A stretch of DNA of 64,000 nt from Asticcacaulis taihuensis (GCF_900100255.1 NZ_FMTS01000001.1:992001-1056000), one strand, 5' to 3'; shown: positions 52,123 through 61,636, counted from the stretch's first letter. Notes: generated by a model from the sequence alone, not told the origin. Numbers and translations: made by a program.

Positions 52123-53712
52123 TTATCCGGTATGGCTTGGGAAGAGAACCTGCCGGCTTTGCGGCCGGTCAAGTATGGCGCGACAGGGAATCAGGCGCCC
52201 CGGCTGGAAAACAGCGGCGAGCCAGGTACGCATGTGCGGTTCAAGATCGGAACGTTCGACAGCCTGCCAGGATCCCTTTATCAGCCGACGGTCGATCAGG
52301 GTCGAACTGTCGAGATAGGTCTGGAAATCCGCTGCCGTGGCGAAGGGTGTGAAATCGAAATAGCAGCGCTGATCCGCCAGGCCGTCCAGTTGATGCAGCA
52401 AGGCGGCGGGGGTTTCCGGCAAACCGTCTTCGCCCTGCGCCGGCGTCAGAAGGGTAACATCCGGCCCGTAATAGATCTCGCCGATATTGTCGACATTGGC
52501 GGAATCCATCCCCGGCACGGGCAGTTGAAAATACACGACCGTATCGGCCGGAGGGCCGGCGCTTTTGAGCATCGCAAGTGAAGTCGCGGGGAACTGGAAG
52601 TCATCTAAGCAATCCGTGATCGACTGAATCAGCGCCCCGTTATCGGCATAGGCCAGGGAAAACAGGGCGGCGGCACACATGGCCAGAACCGGCCACAGGA
52701 TAACCGGCCGCGCCATGCCTGCCTGTTTACGGACGTGAACAATCAGCCCGACCAGACCGGCCACGACCAGCACAATGCCATAACCGATGGTACGTGTGTT
52801 ATAGGGGTCAAACTGAGTGCGCAGGCGCAAAGTAAAGGCGAGAACCAGAAAGCTCAGCCCCGCCAGGGTCATAAACAACGCCGCCGGCCGTGCGCCCTCA
52901 CCGCCCTGCACCCGCGAAAGCTGGCGAACGGAAATACCCGTCAGCAGAAGGGCCGCAATCACCACGCCCAGCCCATTGACGCCGAGCGCGATCAGGAATT
53001 GCCGCACCAGCAGCAGGGGGGCTTCCGGCGCCGGCACACGCGGCATACCGGTCGCAAAGCCGGTCAGTTCGTGATTGAAAACCTGCCAGATGATAAAAAC
53101 CAGGCCGGCAATGCAGAAAGAAGGAAATACCCGCAGCGCCAACTGCCGACCGAATGCCGGCCACACACACAGGAACAGCAGGAAGGCGAACGGTCCGAAG
53201 ATATAGCGCGCCGAACAGCCAAGGATCAGGAAACCCGTCAGCAGGAGGTAAGGCCCCCATTTGCGGTGATCGGCGTGAATCCATGACAGGGCGAAAACCA
53301 CCCCGCAAAAACAGAACAGCCACAGGTTTTCCGACCAGGTATACATGCCGATGATCAGGGTAACCGGATTGAGCACGATCAGTGCCGCCATGAAGACATG
53401 ACGCGAGGCTTTCAGGATAAACCAGAAACTGGCCGCAAGCAGGATAAGATTGGTCACCTTGCTGCTGATCATCATCACAGCCGGGGAAGCTACGGGCGCG
53501 GTCAGGGCCAGGAGCGCCGGATAACCGCACGGATAGACGGCGCTGTATTCACCGTGCAGGCTGCATCCCTGGCCATGGCGCAAAGCCTGGGCCAACAACA
53601 TATAGTACCAGGAATCGACGCTGATATAGCCGAAAAGCGCGGCCAGGACGGCAAAACCGGCCAGCAGGACGGTGACCGTGATCAGATATATGAAGGAGCT
53701 GTTGCGCGGCAT
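52123..53712 (-). CDS. Polytopic membrane protein, GT-C glycosyltransferase-like
   Basis: A 529-residue protein with about ten membrane helices and a C-terminal soluble tail of about 150 residues. Near the N-terminus SVDSWYYMLLAQALRHGQGCSLHGEYSAVYPCGYPALLAL resembles the first periplasmic loop of GT39/PMT/ArnT-like (GT-C) enzymes, with an acidic residue after the first helix. Such enzymes use lipid-linked sugars. It precedes the three-domain polymer gene by only five bases, so it probably modifies or supplies the same surface polymer. Family assignment is tentative; it could be an uncharacterised membrane protein. Confidence 0.65.
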   Translation of the reverse strand: MPRNSSFIYLITVTVLLAGFAVLAALFGYISVDSWYYMLLAQALRHGQGCSLHGEYSAVYPCGYPALLALTAPVASPAVMMISSKVTNLILLAASFWFILKASRHVFMAALIVLNPVTLIIGMYTWSENLWLFCFCGVVFALSWIHADHRKWGPYLLLTGFLILGCSARYIFGPFAFLLFLCVWPAFGRQLALRVFPSFCIAGLVFIIWQVFNHELTGFATGMPRVPAPEAPLLLVRQFLIALGVNGLGVVIAALLLTGISVRQLSRVQGGEGARPAALFMTLAGLSFLVLAFTLRLRTQFDPYNTRTIGYGIVLVVAGLVGLIVHVRKQAGMARPVILWPVLAMCAAALFSLAYADNGALIQSITDCLDDFQFPATSLAMLKSAGPPADTVVYFQLPVPGMDSANVDNIGEIYYGPDVTLLTPAQGEDGLPETPAALLHQLDGLADQRCYFDFTPFATAADFQTYLDSSTLIDRRLIKGSWQAVERSDLEPHMRTWLAAVFQPGRLIPCRAILDRPQSRQVLFPSHTG

Positions 53713-53954
53713 GGCCAGGAAGCGGTGTGAACGTAAACCCTATACGCAAAAGCCGGCTGAAACCCTGCGGCGGGCATTAAAAATTCGCCCGGCTTCCATC
53801 TGACAAATCCGTCGCCAAGGGCCGCCGCAATATCCGCAGATTATGCGCAAATACCGCCAAACCTATCGAATCCTTACTTTAATTGCCCTCTTACATACCT
53901 ATCGAACGCAGAAAGTCGAAATCGGGGCATGTTGTGAGATCAGGGCAATCTGTC

Positions 53955-55856
53955 ATGAATAGGCGCATTGTAATGGTATGCGCGGCGCTTTTAATAGGCG
54001 CGGTAACAAATCAGGCAGATGCCCAACCCTTTGACCCAGGCAGTAATCCGTCTGTTGAAGACCTTCAGCGATTGTCTATCGACGAACTCGCGAATATCCA
54101 GATTACGTCGGCCGCCAAGCATCCCCAGGCCCTGGGTTCGGTCGCAGCTTCCATATTCATTATCACCGCCGACGATATCCGGCGATCGGGGGCCGTCAGC
54201 CTGCCAGAGGTGCTGCGCCTGGCGCCAAACCTGGAAGTGGCGCGGCTCAACGCCTATAGCTGGACCGTTACGGCCCGCGGCTTCAATTCGCCGGAAACGG
54301 CTAACAAGCTTCTGATCATGATCAATGGCCGCAGCGTCTATGAACCGATCGGCGGCGGCAATCTGTGGCAGCAGATTGACGTCAACCTGGCCAATATCGA
54401 CCGGGTCGAGGTCATAGCTGGCCCCGGCGGCACCATGTGGGGCGCCAATGCCGTCAATGGCGTCGTCAATGTCATTACGAAGCCGGGCGCGCAGACACAG
54501 GGGTTTTACGCTGATGTCTCGACCGGCAGCTTCCAGCGCGCCGCCAGCCTGCGATACGGCGGCAGAGTTTCCGACCATATCGGCTTTAAAGTGCTGGCCG
54601 ACAGCTTTGACATCGACCGCACGAAGCCGTTTGACCCGAACGACACGACCGACGACGCCTTCCACGGCGCCTTTGGATCGCTGAGCCTGACCGGCGACTG
54701 GGAAAAGGACAAACTGACTGCTGCCGTGATGACCTACAACAATCAGGTGGCCGGCAATACAGCCACCTTCAAGGGCACATTGGGCCGGCTGATCTGGAGC
54801 CACGATCTTAGCGACGGCGGCGGTGTGAATGTCAATGCGGTGATCAGCCGCGATGTCCGCGACGAGGCCACGCTTTACGAAAGCCGGGACAGTATTGTCG
54901 TCTCAGCTCAGCATAATTTCCGCGCCGGCCCGCATCACAATATCATCTGGGGCGGTGAATTCCGGTACTGGTGGGAAAATTTTAAATCATTCAATGATTT
55001 CAAATTCCTGCACCCGAAGACGACCATTTCGCTGGGCTCTCTCTTTGCCCAGGATGAGATGGCCCTGCGCCCCGACCTGACGCTGACCATGGGCCTGAAG
55101 GCGGAATATAACAGCTATTCCGGCACAGAATGGCTGCCGAATGTGAGACTGGCCTGGCAGCGCGATGACGGATCATTGATCTGGGGCGCAGTTTCCCGAG
55201 CGGCGCGAACGCCGAACCGCATCGAGCGAGAATTGACCCATCCAATTTTCCTGCAGCCTTCCCCGGACTTTTCCTCGGAAAAGGTCACGGCCTGGGAGCT
55301 TGGCTGGCGCGCCCAGCCACTGGACCGGCTGTCAGTCTCGCTCTCGGCCTTCTATAATCAGTATGACGACCTGCGCACCGACACCTATCCGGCCACCATC
55401 TTCCCGCTTATGCTGGAAAATGGCGGCGAAGGCGAGACCTACGGGATCGAGGGATGGGGCAAGTATGATGTCATGCCCGGCTGGCGGCTCAGCGCCAGTT
55501 TCAACCTGCTGCACAAACACTTCCGGCTCAAACCCGGCTTCAACGACCTAACCGGTCTGGCCGTCCAAGGCCAGGACCCCGCCTATCAGGCGCAGATCGG
55601 TTCGCAATGGGCCATATCCCCGGCGATGGACCTCAATATCGTCCTGCGCACGGTCGGCGAGGTGGATAATGCACCGGTTCCCGCCTATACCGAGGCCGAT
55701 GCGACCATGAGTTGGCGATTGACCGACCGGCTGGCCCTGTCGCTTGAAGGACTGAACCTCTTGCATGAACAGCATCTTGAGGCTTACGATCCGTCTACCG
55801 CGCCGGTACGTTATGTTCCGCGCTCCGTTTCTGTCAGACTGCGCTACGGTCTCTAG
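53955..55856 (+). CDS. TonB-dependent receptor of a receptor-YfiR-kinase operon
   Basis: A 633-residue outer-membrane receptor, shorter than the one at 17287. A signal peptide ends near ADAQ. A motif LQRLSIDELANIQITSAAKHPQALGSVAASIFIITADDIRRSG precedes the plug domain (LLIMINGRSVYEPIGGGNLW, RVEVIAGPGGTMWGANAVNGVVNVIT). The barrel ends in SVSVRLRYGL. The LxxLSIDELxxIxITS motif is typical of receptors found with YfiR-like proteins and sensor kinases. The ATG at 53955 is chosen over a TTG at 53883, which would add a non-signal extension. The next gene starts one base after the stop. Confidence 0.88.
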   Translation: MNRRIVMVCAALLIGAVTNQADAQPFDPGSNPSVEDLQRLSIDELANIQITSAAKHPQALGSVAASIFIITADDIRRSGAVSLPEVLRLAPNLEVARLNAYSWTVTARGFNSPETANKLLIMINGRSVYEPIGGGNLWQQIDVNLANIDRVEVIAGPGGTMWGANAVNGVVNVITKPGAQTQGFYADVSTGSFQRAASLRYGGRVSDHIGFKVLADSFDIDRTKPFDPNDTTDDAFHGAFGSLSLTGDWEKDKLTAAVMTYNNQVAGNTATFKGTLGRLIWSHDLSDGGGVNVNAVISRDVRDEATLYESRDSIVVSAQHNFRAGPHHNIIWGGEFRYWWENFKSFNDFKFLHPKTTISLGSLFAQDEMALRPDLTLTMGLKAEYNSYSGTEWLPNVRLAWQRDDGSLIWGAVSRAARTPNRIERELTHPIFLQPSPDFSSEKVTAWELGWRAQPLDRLSVSLSAFYNQYDDLRTDTYPATIFPLMLENGGEGETYGIEGWGKYDVMPGWRLSASFNLLHKHFRLKPGFNDLTGLAVQGQDPAYQAQIGSQWAISPAMDLNIVLRTVGEVDNAPVPAYTEADATMSWRLTDRLALSLEGLNLLHEQHLEAYDPSTAPVRYVPRSVSVRLRYGL

Positions 55857-55857
55857 G

Positions 55858-56409
55858 ATGAGATGCGTGCCTAAAACGCTTCAGAATCTTTTCACGGCGA
55901 TAATCGCCCTGTTGCTGACAGGCGGCGCGGCCGCCAGCCAGCCCACGGCCGACCTGGAAACAGCGGTCAAGGCGACATACCTGTATAAATTCGCCCCCTT
56001 CGTTACCTGGCCTGATCCCCCCGGTGATAATCTGACTCTTTGCATCGTCGGAGCCGACCCGTTTGGCGATGTACTCGACAGGGCCATAGCCGGCCAGGGT
56101 TATAACGGCCGTCCGTTTCGCATTCTGCGCCTGCCGGTGGTGAGCACGGACTCTGGTTGCGCGGTGGCCTATCTTGGCGGCTCAGGGGATCAAAGCGTCG
56201 CCTCCGCCCTGAAAGCCCTGAAAGGCGCGCCGGTCCTGACGGTCTCGCAAAACAGCCAGGCGCAAGGCATGATCGACTTTGTCAACCAGCAGGGCCATGT
56301 CCGCTTCCGTGTCGATCTGGCAGCAGCCAGCGAAAGCCATCTGAAGATCAGCTCGAAACTGCTCGCCATGGCCGTGTCGGTCAGGGATGTCTCCGGAGGT
56401 CCGCAATGA
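55858..56409 (+). CDS. YfiR-family (DUF4154) periplasmic protein
   Basis: A 183-residue exported protein. A signal peptide (ALLLTGGAAAS) is followed by the YfiR pattern: AVKATYLYKFAPFVTWP, LTLCIVGADPFGDVLD, GCAVAYLGGS, VLTVSQNSQAQGMIDFV and the C-terminal HLKISSKLLAMA. YfiR in Pseudomonas is a periplasmic inhibitor of a diguanylate cyclase. Here the partner is a CHASE8-type kinase, so it probably passes an envelope signal from the receptor to the kinase. It is one base after the receptor and overlaps the kinase start by four bases. Confidence 0.88.
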   Translation: MRCVPKTLQNLFTAIIALLLTGGAAASQPTADLETAVKATYLYKFAPFVTWPDPPGDNLTLCIVGADPFGDVLDRAIAGQGYNGRPFRILRLPVVSTDSGCAVAYLGGSGDQSVASALKALKGAPVLTVSQNSQAQGMIDFVNQQGHVRFRVDLAAASESHLKISSKLLAMAVSVRDVSGGPQ

Positions 56410-58145
56410 AGCGCGTTTCCAACCGGATGATGCAGGTTATCGACCACCACCGGACCGCCTTCGTGGGCCTGGGACTGACGGTACTGGTTCTGGCCAGCGT
56501 GGCCGCCGGGCTCTACTCTGAGAATCTGCACCAAAGACAGGTTATTCAGGCCGCGCGCGTTCAGGCCAGTATAGTCGCGGATTCGCTATCAGGCGCCCTG
56601 GCCTTCGGCGATCAGGCGACCGTCTCGCAGATCACGACGGCCATTCGTGCCAATCCGGAAATCGAGGCTCTGATCGTTCTCGACGACAAGGGGATACCAG
56701 TCGCCCATTACGGCGAGACCATCGCGCTCCTGAATGGCCGCAATGAGCTGCGGACCAGCGATGGCTTTACCGTGCGCGTGCCCGTGGCGGAAAAGGGTGT
56801 CGTGCTGGGCACGGTCATCCTGAAGCAACGCAGCGAACCCCTGGAACTGCGGCTCGCGCGGTATGCCGGTGCCGCCCTGCTCCTGGTCGCCGGCCTGTCG
56901 ATGCTGACCATCATGGCCTTCGATACCCGTGCCCTGGCCCGCGGCAACCGGCGCCTGCGCGAGGTCATGGAGGAACGCGAACGTGCAGAAGCCGCCCTGC
57001 GTCAAAGCCAGAAAATGGAGGCGCTGGGCCGCCTGACGGGCGGCATTGCCCACGATTTCAACAACATGCTCGCCGTGATCATCGGCAATCTGGACCTGTT
57101 CATCCGCCGCTATCCCGACGCCGACCCCAAAATGCTGCGCTTTGTCAGCGGCTCACAGGAAGCCGCCAGGCGGGCGGCCGCCCTGACCCAGCGGCTGCTG
57201 GCCTTCTCCCGCCGCCAGCCGCTCGACCCCAAGGCGACGGATATCGGCCGGTCGATCGCAGATCTGTCAGATATCCTGCGCCGCACACTGGGTGACGCCA
57301 TCAGTATTGAAACCCTTCGCGCGCCCGGACTGTGGCGCGCGAACGTGGACACCAGCCAATTTGAAACCGCTGTCATCAATCTAACGGTCAATGCACGCGA
57401 TGCCATGCCTGAGGGGGGTAAACTGCTGATCGAGTGCGCCAATGCCCGGCTCGATCAAAGCCATGCGGAGGCCGGAGACGATGTGACGCCCGGCGACTAT
57501 GTCATGGTCTCGGTCACCGATACCGGAACCGGTATGTCGCCGGAAATCCTGTCACAGGTTTTCGAGCCCTTTTTTACGACAAAACCTGTGGGCCTCGGCA
57601 CCGGCCTCGGGCTCAGCCAGGTTCATGGCTTCGTCAAGCAGTCCGGCGGGCATGTCAGCCTGTCCAGCGAGGTCGGCCGCGGCACCACGGTGAGCCTCTA
57701 TCTGCCGCGATCACTGGAAGTCTCGGATGTACCGGTGGCCGATCGCATCGTCCGTGCAGAACATGGGCGGCGTGACAAGATCGTGCTCGTCGTCGATGAC
57801 GAGGCCGGCGTGCGTGACTTCGTTTGCGAGGCCCTGACCGACCTGGGCTATGACGTTTTAAGCGCCGAAAACGCCGATCAGGCGCTCGATATCTTCGAGG
57901 AAGGCACGCGGATCGATATACTCCTGACGGATGTCCTTATGCCCGGACGCAGTGGCCGGGAACTGGCGGATGAAGCCCTGGCGCACCAAAAAGACCTGCA
58001 TGTCCTGTTCATGACGGGCTATGCGCAGGACGCCATTGTCCATAACGGCAAGCTGGATGCCGGCACGCGGCTGGTCAAGAAGCCCTTCACCATCGAGCAG
58101 ATCGGCGCGGAACTGGAACGACTGGAAAGGACTGGCGACTCCTGA
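56406..58145 (+). CDS. Hybrid sensor histidine kinase with periplasmic CHASE8-like domain and receiver
   Basis: A 579-residue inner-membrane kinase. Two helices (about 17-37 and 153-172) flank a periplasmic CHASE8-like domain (RVQASIVADSLSGALAFGDQATVSQ). A HisKA domain with H216 (GGIAHDFNNML), a HATPase domain (N-box NLTVNARDAM, G1 DTGTGM, G2 GLGTGLGL) and a C-terminal receiver with D509 (LLTDVLMPG) and the conserved Lys in VKKPF follow. It completes the receptor-YfiR-kinase unit. The GGIAHDFNN form belongs to the HWE-like/hybrid group that often signals without a linked DNA-binding regulator. The final 13 bases overlap the tRNA-Arg gene on the other strand. Confidence 0.92.
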   Translation: MKRVSNRMMQVIDHHRTAFVGLGLTVLVLASVAAGLYSENLHQRQVIQAARVQASIVADSLSGALAFGDQATVSQITTAIRANPEIEALIVLDDKGIPVAHYGETIALLNGRNELRTSDGFTVRVPVAEKGVVLGTVILKQRSEPLELRLARYAGAALLLVAGLSMLTIMAFDTRALARGNRRLREVMEERERAEAALRQSQKMEALGRLTGGIAHDFNNMLAVIIGNLDLFIRRYPDADPKMLRFVSGSQEAARRAAALTQRLLAFSRRQPLDPKATDIGRSIADLSDILRRTLGDAISIETLRAPGLWRANVDTSQFETAVINLTVNARDAMPEGGKLLIECANARLDQSHAEAGDDVTPGDYVMVSVTDTGTGMSPEILSQVFEPFFTTKPVGLGTGLGLSQVHGFVKQSGGHVSLSSEVGRGTTVSLYLPRSLEVSDVPVADRIVRAEHGRRDKIVLVVDDEAGVRDFVCEALTDLGYDVLSAENADQALDIFEEGTRIDILLTDVLMPGRSGRELADEALAHQKDLHVLFMTGYAQDAIVHNGKLDAGTRLVKKPFTIEQIGAELERLERTGDS

Positions 58146-58209
58146 GGGACTCGAACCCCCGACCTCTGCTTTAGGAAAGCCTTGCTCTATCCGGCTGAGC
58201 TAAGGAGCC
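58133..58209 (-). tRNA. tRNA-Arg, anticodon CCT
   Basis: A 77-base cloverleaf with an encoded CCA. The acceptor stem is GGCTCCT/AGGAGTC with one G-U. The D stem is GCTC/GAGC, the anticodon loop is TTCCTAA (CCT, reads AGG), and the T arm is GGGGG-TTCGAGT-CCCTC. The two outer pairs of the anticodon stem (27-43, 28-42) are A-G and G-A mismatches, while the three inner pairs are sound. Its 3' end overlaps the last codons of the convergent kinase gene. Confidence 0.93.
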
Positions 58210-58465
58210 ACGCTTCGCCTCTTTACACGCCCCGCCCCGTGAGGCGCAAGGCCAAGATACTTTTGTCGCCTTTTTATCCACGGCGCACCGCATATGGTTA
58301 AATGGATTTACGGATACCATATCTGGTAGGGAACAGAACGGGTATCGGCCAATGTCAGTGATTCGGACACGGTTTGTTTCCAGGTCGTTCAGCAATCCGG
58401 TAACACCTCGTTCAGATTTGTGATTAGCGCTTTCCAAATGACGGCTGCGCGCCTATTTATGCACC

Positions 58466-61321
58466 GTGTCAGAGATCGCCCCCCACCACCCCCGCTCCCT
58501 CATTCACGCCGTCAGCGACGCCAAGCTGATGGCCGTGCTCGGTCCCACCAATACCGGCAAGACCCACTACGCCATCGAGCGCATGTGCGGCTATGCCTCC
58601 GGCATGATGGGCCTGCCCCTGCGCCTGCTGGCGCGCGAAATCTACGAGCGCGTGGTGGCGATCAAGGGCGTCAATGCCGTGGCCCTGATCACCGGCGAGG
58701 AAAAGATCATTCCGCGTCTGCCCGCCTATTTCATCTGCACGGTCGAGGCCATGCCACTGGAGCGTCAGGTCGACTTCCTGTGCGTCGATGAAATCCAGCT
58801 CTGCGGCGATACCGAGCGCGGCTACGTCTTCACCGATCGCCTGCTGCACGCCCGCGGCCGCTTCGAGACGCTGTTCCTCGGCGCCAAGACCTTCGCGCCG
58901 CTGTTCCATCGCCTCTTTCCCGGCGCCGAGATCATGATGCGCGAGCGTCTGTCTTCGCTGACCTATTCCGGCCCGAAGAAGCTGACCCGCCTGCCCAAGC
59001 GCACGGCCATTGTCGCGTTCTCGACCGAGAAGGTCTACGCCATTGCCGAACTGATCCGCCGCCAGCGCGGCGGCGCGGCGGTGGTGATGGGCAGCCTGAG
59101 CCCCAAGACCCGCAATGCGCAGGTCGAATTATTTCAAAAAGGCGAGGTCGACTTCCTGGTGGCCACCGACGCCATCGGTATGGGCCTGAACATGGACATC
59201 CAGCATGTCGCCTTTTCGGGTCTTTCCAAGTTTGACGGCAAGCACACCCGCCACCTGACGGCGCAGGAGATCGGTCAGATCGCCGGCCGCGCCGGCCGCC
59301 ATATGAATGACGGAACGTTTGGCGTGACCGGCGAGTGCCACGAACTGGACGAAGACCTGGTCCATGCGGTCGAGAATCATATCTTCACACCGCTCGATGC
59401 CGCCCAGTGGCGCAACCACAAGCTTGATTTCTCGACGCTAGAAAATCTGCTGAAAAGCCTGACCGAGCCCTCGCACGTCATCGGCCTGCATCTGGCCAAG
59501 GAGGCGCTGGACGAAAAGTCGCTGCGCGCCCTGGCGCAGGATGAAGAGATCGCCGCCAAGATCAAAAATCCGGTATCCCTGCGCGTATTGTGGGAAGCCT
59601 GCCAGTTGCCCGATTTCCGCAAAATCGGTTTCGACGAGCACCTGAAATTGGTATCGCACCTGTTCTGGTCACGCCTCAGCCCCGGCGGCTTCATCGCCGA
59701 AGAGTGGTTCGAAGGCGCCCGGCGCGATCTCGACCACATGGAGGGCGATATCGATACCCTGTCGTCACGCCTCTCCGGTGTGCGCACCCTCTCCTACATT
59801 GCCAACCGCGGCGTGTGGCTGGCGCGCACCGAACACTGGCGCGACGCCACGCGCGATCTCGAAGAACGGCTATCAGATAAGTTGCACGAAGCCCTGATGC
59901 AGCGCTTTATCGATGCCCGCACCAGCGCGCTTTTGAAGGCGCTCGATGCCGAAGAAGCCCCGCGTCCGGAAGTCACGCCCGAAGGCCAGGTGATCATCGA
60001 AGGCCACGTCGTTGGCGAGGTCAAGGGCCTGAGTTTCCAGCCTTCCAGCAGCGAAAGCGTGGTTGCTGACAAGGCTCTGCGTCAGGCCGCCAACCGTGCC
60101 GTCAAGCCCCTGCTGCTTGATCGCCTGCGCGATCTGGCGCAAAGCGCCTCTAAGACCTTCCATATCCGCAACCACGATGTGCTGTGGCAAAAGGAACCCG
60201 TGGCTCGCATCGAGCCTTCGGACTGGTTCAATCCACGCCTGAAGCTGATCGACGCGCCGGATCATCCGGTTCTAGCCGAACGCGCGCTTAAGCGTCTGAC
60301 CGATTATGTCCGCCAGAGCGCGCAATCGGGCCTCAAGAGCCTCTACAAGATGAAGCAGATTGCCGACGACGAAAGCGCCTCGGCCAATGTCCGCGCCATC
60401 GCCTTCCGCCTCTATGAAAATGGCGGCGTCATGTTCCGTGACGAGAGCCTGAAGCTGACGCCGGAAGATAAGACAGCCCTTAAAGCGCTTGGCATTGCCG
60501 GCCACCGCTACGCCTGGTTCCTGCCGGATATCCAGAGCCCGAAGCTGCGTCCACTTTTGCAAGCCTTCGGCAAGGGAGAAAATCCCGCCGACCATCCCCA
60601 GCGTAAGCACAGCCTGCGCGGCCAGTTGCTGTTGGAAGATTATGGCGCGGTGGCGCTCAAGACCCTGTCGCAGCTCGACAAGATCATGAACCACGGTCAG
60701 TGGCAGAAGGGCGCCACCTATGTGCGGGAAGATGCCTTCGCCGTGCTGGCTTTGGGAGACAAGCAGCGCGACAAGCTGATGCAGGCCCTGGGCCTGGTAA
60801 AGGTCGAGCCGATGACCGTCACCGAAACGGTCGCGGTTGCGCCGATTGCAGGTGAAGCCGCGACCGAAGGCAAGAAGCGCCGCCGGCGCCGCAAGGGTAA
60901 GGCCACGGCGGAAACACCTGCTGTAGCGTCCGAAGCGGTCGAAATCACTGACGTCGCGGAGGCTGAAGGGGTGGTTGAGGCTACCGTTGAACCGGCTGTT
61001 GAATCCCTGCCTGTAGCGCCCGAAGTCGCAGCCGAAATGCCGCCCGTGACCGAAACGCGTGAAGTCCATTTGCTCGGCTGGCGGCAGAAGTCTTTCGAGC
61101 CCCGTCCGCCGCGCGAAAAACCGCACAGACCACGTTCGGACCGCAAGCCGCAAGGTGATCAAGCCACCGGACAAAAGCCGCCGCGCAAGGGCAAGCCGCA
61201 AGGCGGGCTACGTCCGGAACGGCCGCACATGGATCAGTCTCGCAAGGAACCAGCGGTTAATCCCTACTCGCCCTTCGCCGACCTGCGCGCCCGGCTGGCC
61301 GAAAAGGTCGGACAGGACTGA
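58466..61321 (+). CDS. SUV3-like DExH RNA helicase
   Basis: A 951-residue superfamily 2 helicase of the mitochondrial SUV3 type found in alphaproteobacteria. Walker A is GPTNTGKT (residues 26-33), motif II is D108-E-I-Q111, motif V is ATDAIGMGLNMD and motif VI is QIAGRAGRH. A SUV3 C-terminal region follows. The last ~150 residues are low complexity: a basic RRRRRKGK patch, an Ala/Glu/Val-rich segment and a Pro/Lys/Arg-rich tail, probably an RNA- or partner-binding extension. A GTG start is used. Its likely role is RNA unwinding in turnover. The small gene at 61324 starts two bases after its stop. Confidence 0.92.
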   Translation: MSEIAPHHPRSLIHAVSDAKLMAVLGPTNTGKTHYAIERMCGYASGMMGLPLRLLAREIYERVVAIKGVNAVALITGEEKIIPRLPAYFICTVEAMPLERQVDFLCVDEIQLCGDTERGYVFTDRLLHARGRFETLFLGAKTFAPLFHRLFPGAEIMMRERLSSLTYSGPKKLTRLPKRTAIVAFSTEKVYAIAELIRRQRGGAAVVMGSLSPKTRNAQVELFQKGEVDFLVATDAIGMGLNMDIQHVAFSGLSKFDGKHTRHLTAQEIGQIAGRAGRHMNDGTFGVTGECHELDEDLVHAVENHIFTPLDAAQWRNHKLDFSTLENLLKSLTEPSHVIGLHLAKEALDEKSLRALAQDEEIAAKIKNPVSLRVLWEACQLPDFRKIGFDEHLKLVSHLFWSRLSPGGFIAEEWFEGARRDLDHMEGDIDTLSSRLSGVRTLSYIANRGVWLARTEHWRDATRDLEERLSDKLHEALMQRFIDARTSALLKALDAEEAPRPEVTPEGQVIIEGHVVGEVKGLSFQPSSSESVVADKALRQAANRAVKPLLLDRLRDLAQSASKTFHIRNHDVLWQKEPVARIEPSDWFNPRLKLIDAPDHPVLAERALKRLTDYVRQSAQSGLKSLYKMKQIADDESASANVRAIAFRLYENGGVMFRDESLKLTPEDKTALKALGIAGHRYAWFLPDIQSPKLRPLLQAFGKGENPADHPQRKHSLRGQLLLEDYGAVALKTLSQLDKIMNHGQWQKGATYVREDAFAVLALGDKQRDKLMQALGLVKVEPMTVTETVAVAPIAGEAATEGKKRRRRRKGKATAETPAVASEAVEITDVAEAEGVVEATVEPAVESLPVAPEVAAEMPPVTETREVHLLGWRQKSFEPRPPREKPHRPRSDRKPQGDQATGQKPPRKGKPQGGLRPERPHMDQSRKEPAVNPYSPFADLRARLAEKVGQD

Positions 61322-61323
61322 TC

Positions 61324-61620
61324 ATGCTGCATCCCGATGTAGCTGAATTGCTGGAGGCTTTACGCGGTCTGGAAAGATTGCTTTTTGAACAGGGCATAAA
61401 CACTTGGGCAGCACGCCTGAAACAGGCGGCTGATAATATCGAAAAGTCGGACGCTTATGGCCTCCAACAATTTCTGAGCATGTTTGGCGGAATGGGATCG
61501 TTAAATGATCTTATCCTGAGCCAGGATGGAAAATTGCCAATTGAAGAAAACGAGCAACTCAATAGTCTGAGATCAAAAGCCTGGTCTCTTGCCAACAATC
61601 TGAGACGTGAAATTCTTTAG
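61324..61620 (+). CDS. Small DUF6966-like protein
   Basis: A 98-residue, mostly helical, acidic cytoplasmic protein with no signal or membrane segment. The block LLFEQGINTWAARLKQAADNIE followed by LQQFLSMFGGMGSLNDLIL matches a pattern I recall for DUF6966 proteins; the function is unknown. Its AT content is higher than that of its neighbours (codons such as aat, gat, tta), which hints at a different origin. It is two bases downstream of the helicase gene. Similar proteins are sometimes immunity-like partners, but nothing here shows that. Confidence 0.7.
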   Translation: MLHPDVAELLEALRGLERLLFEQGINTWAARLKQAADNIEKSDAYGLQQFLSMFGGMGSLNDLILSQDGKLPIEENEQLNSLRSKAWSLANNLRREIL

Positions 61621-61636
61621 CCTTACGCAGATTTAG

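Noticed and set aside
13942-53344. Further GTATAC hexamers at about 13942, 30316, 41199 and 53339
   Set aside because: All lie inside coding sequence and lack the extended half-sites; the bare hexamer is not specific enough to call an operator.
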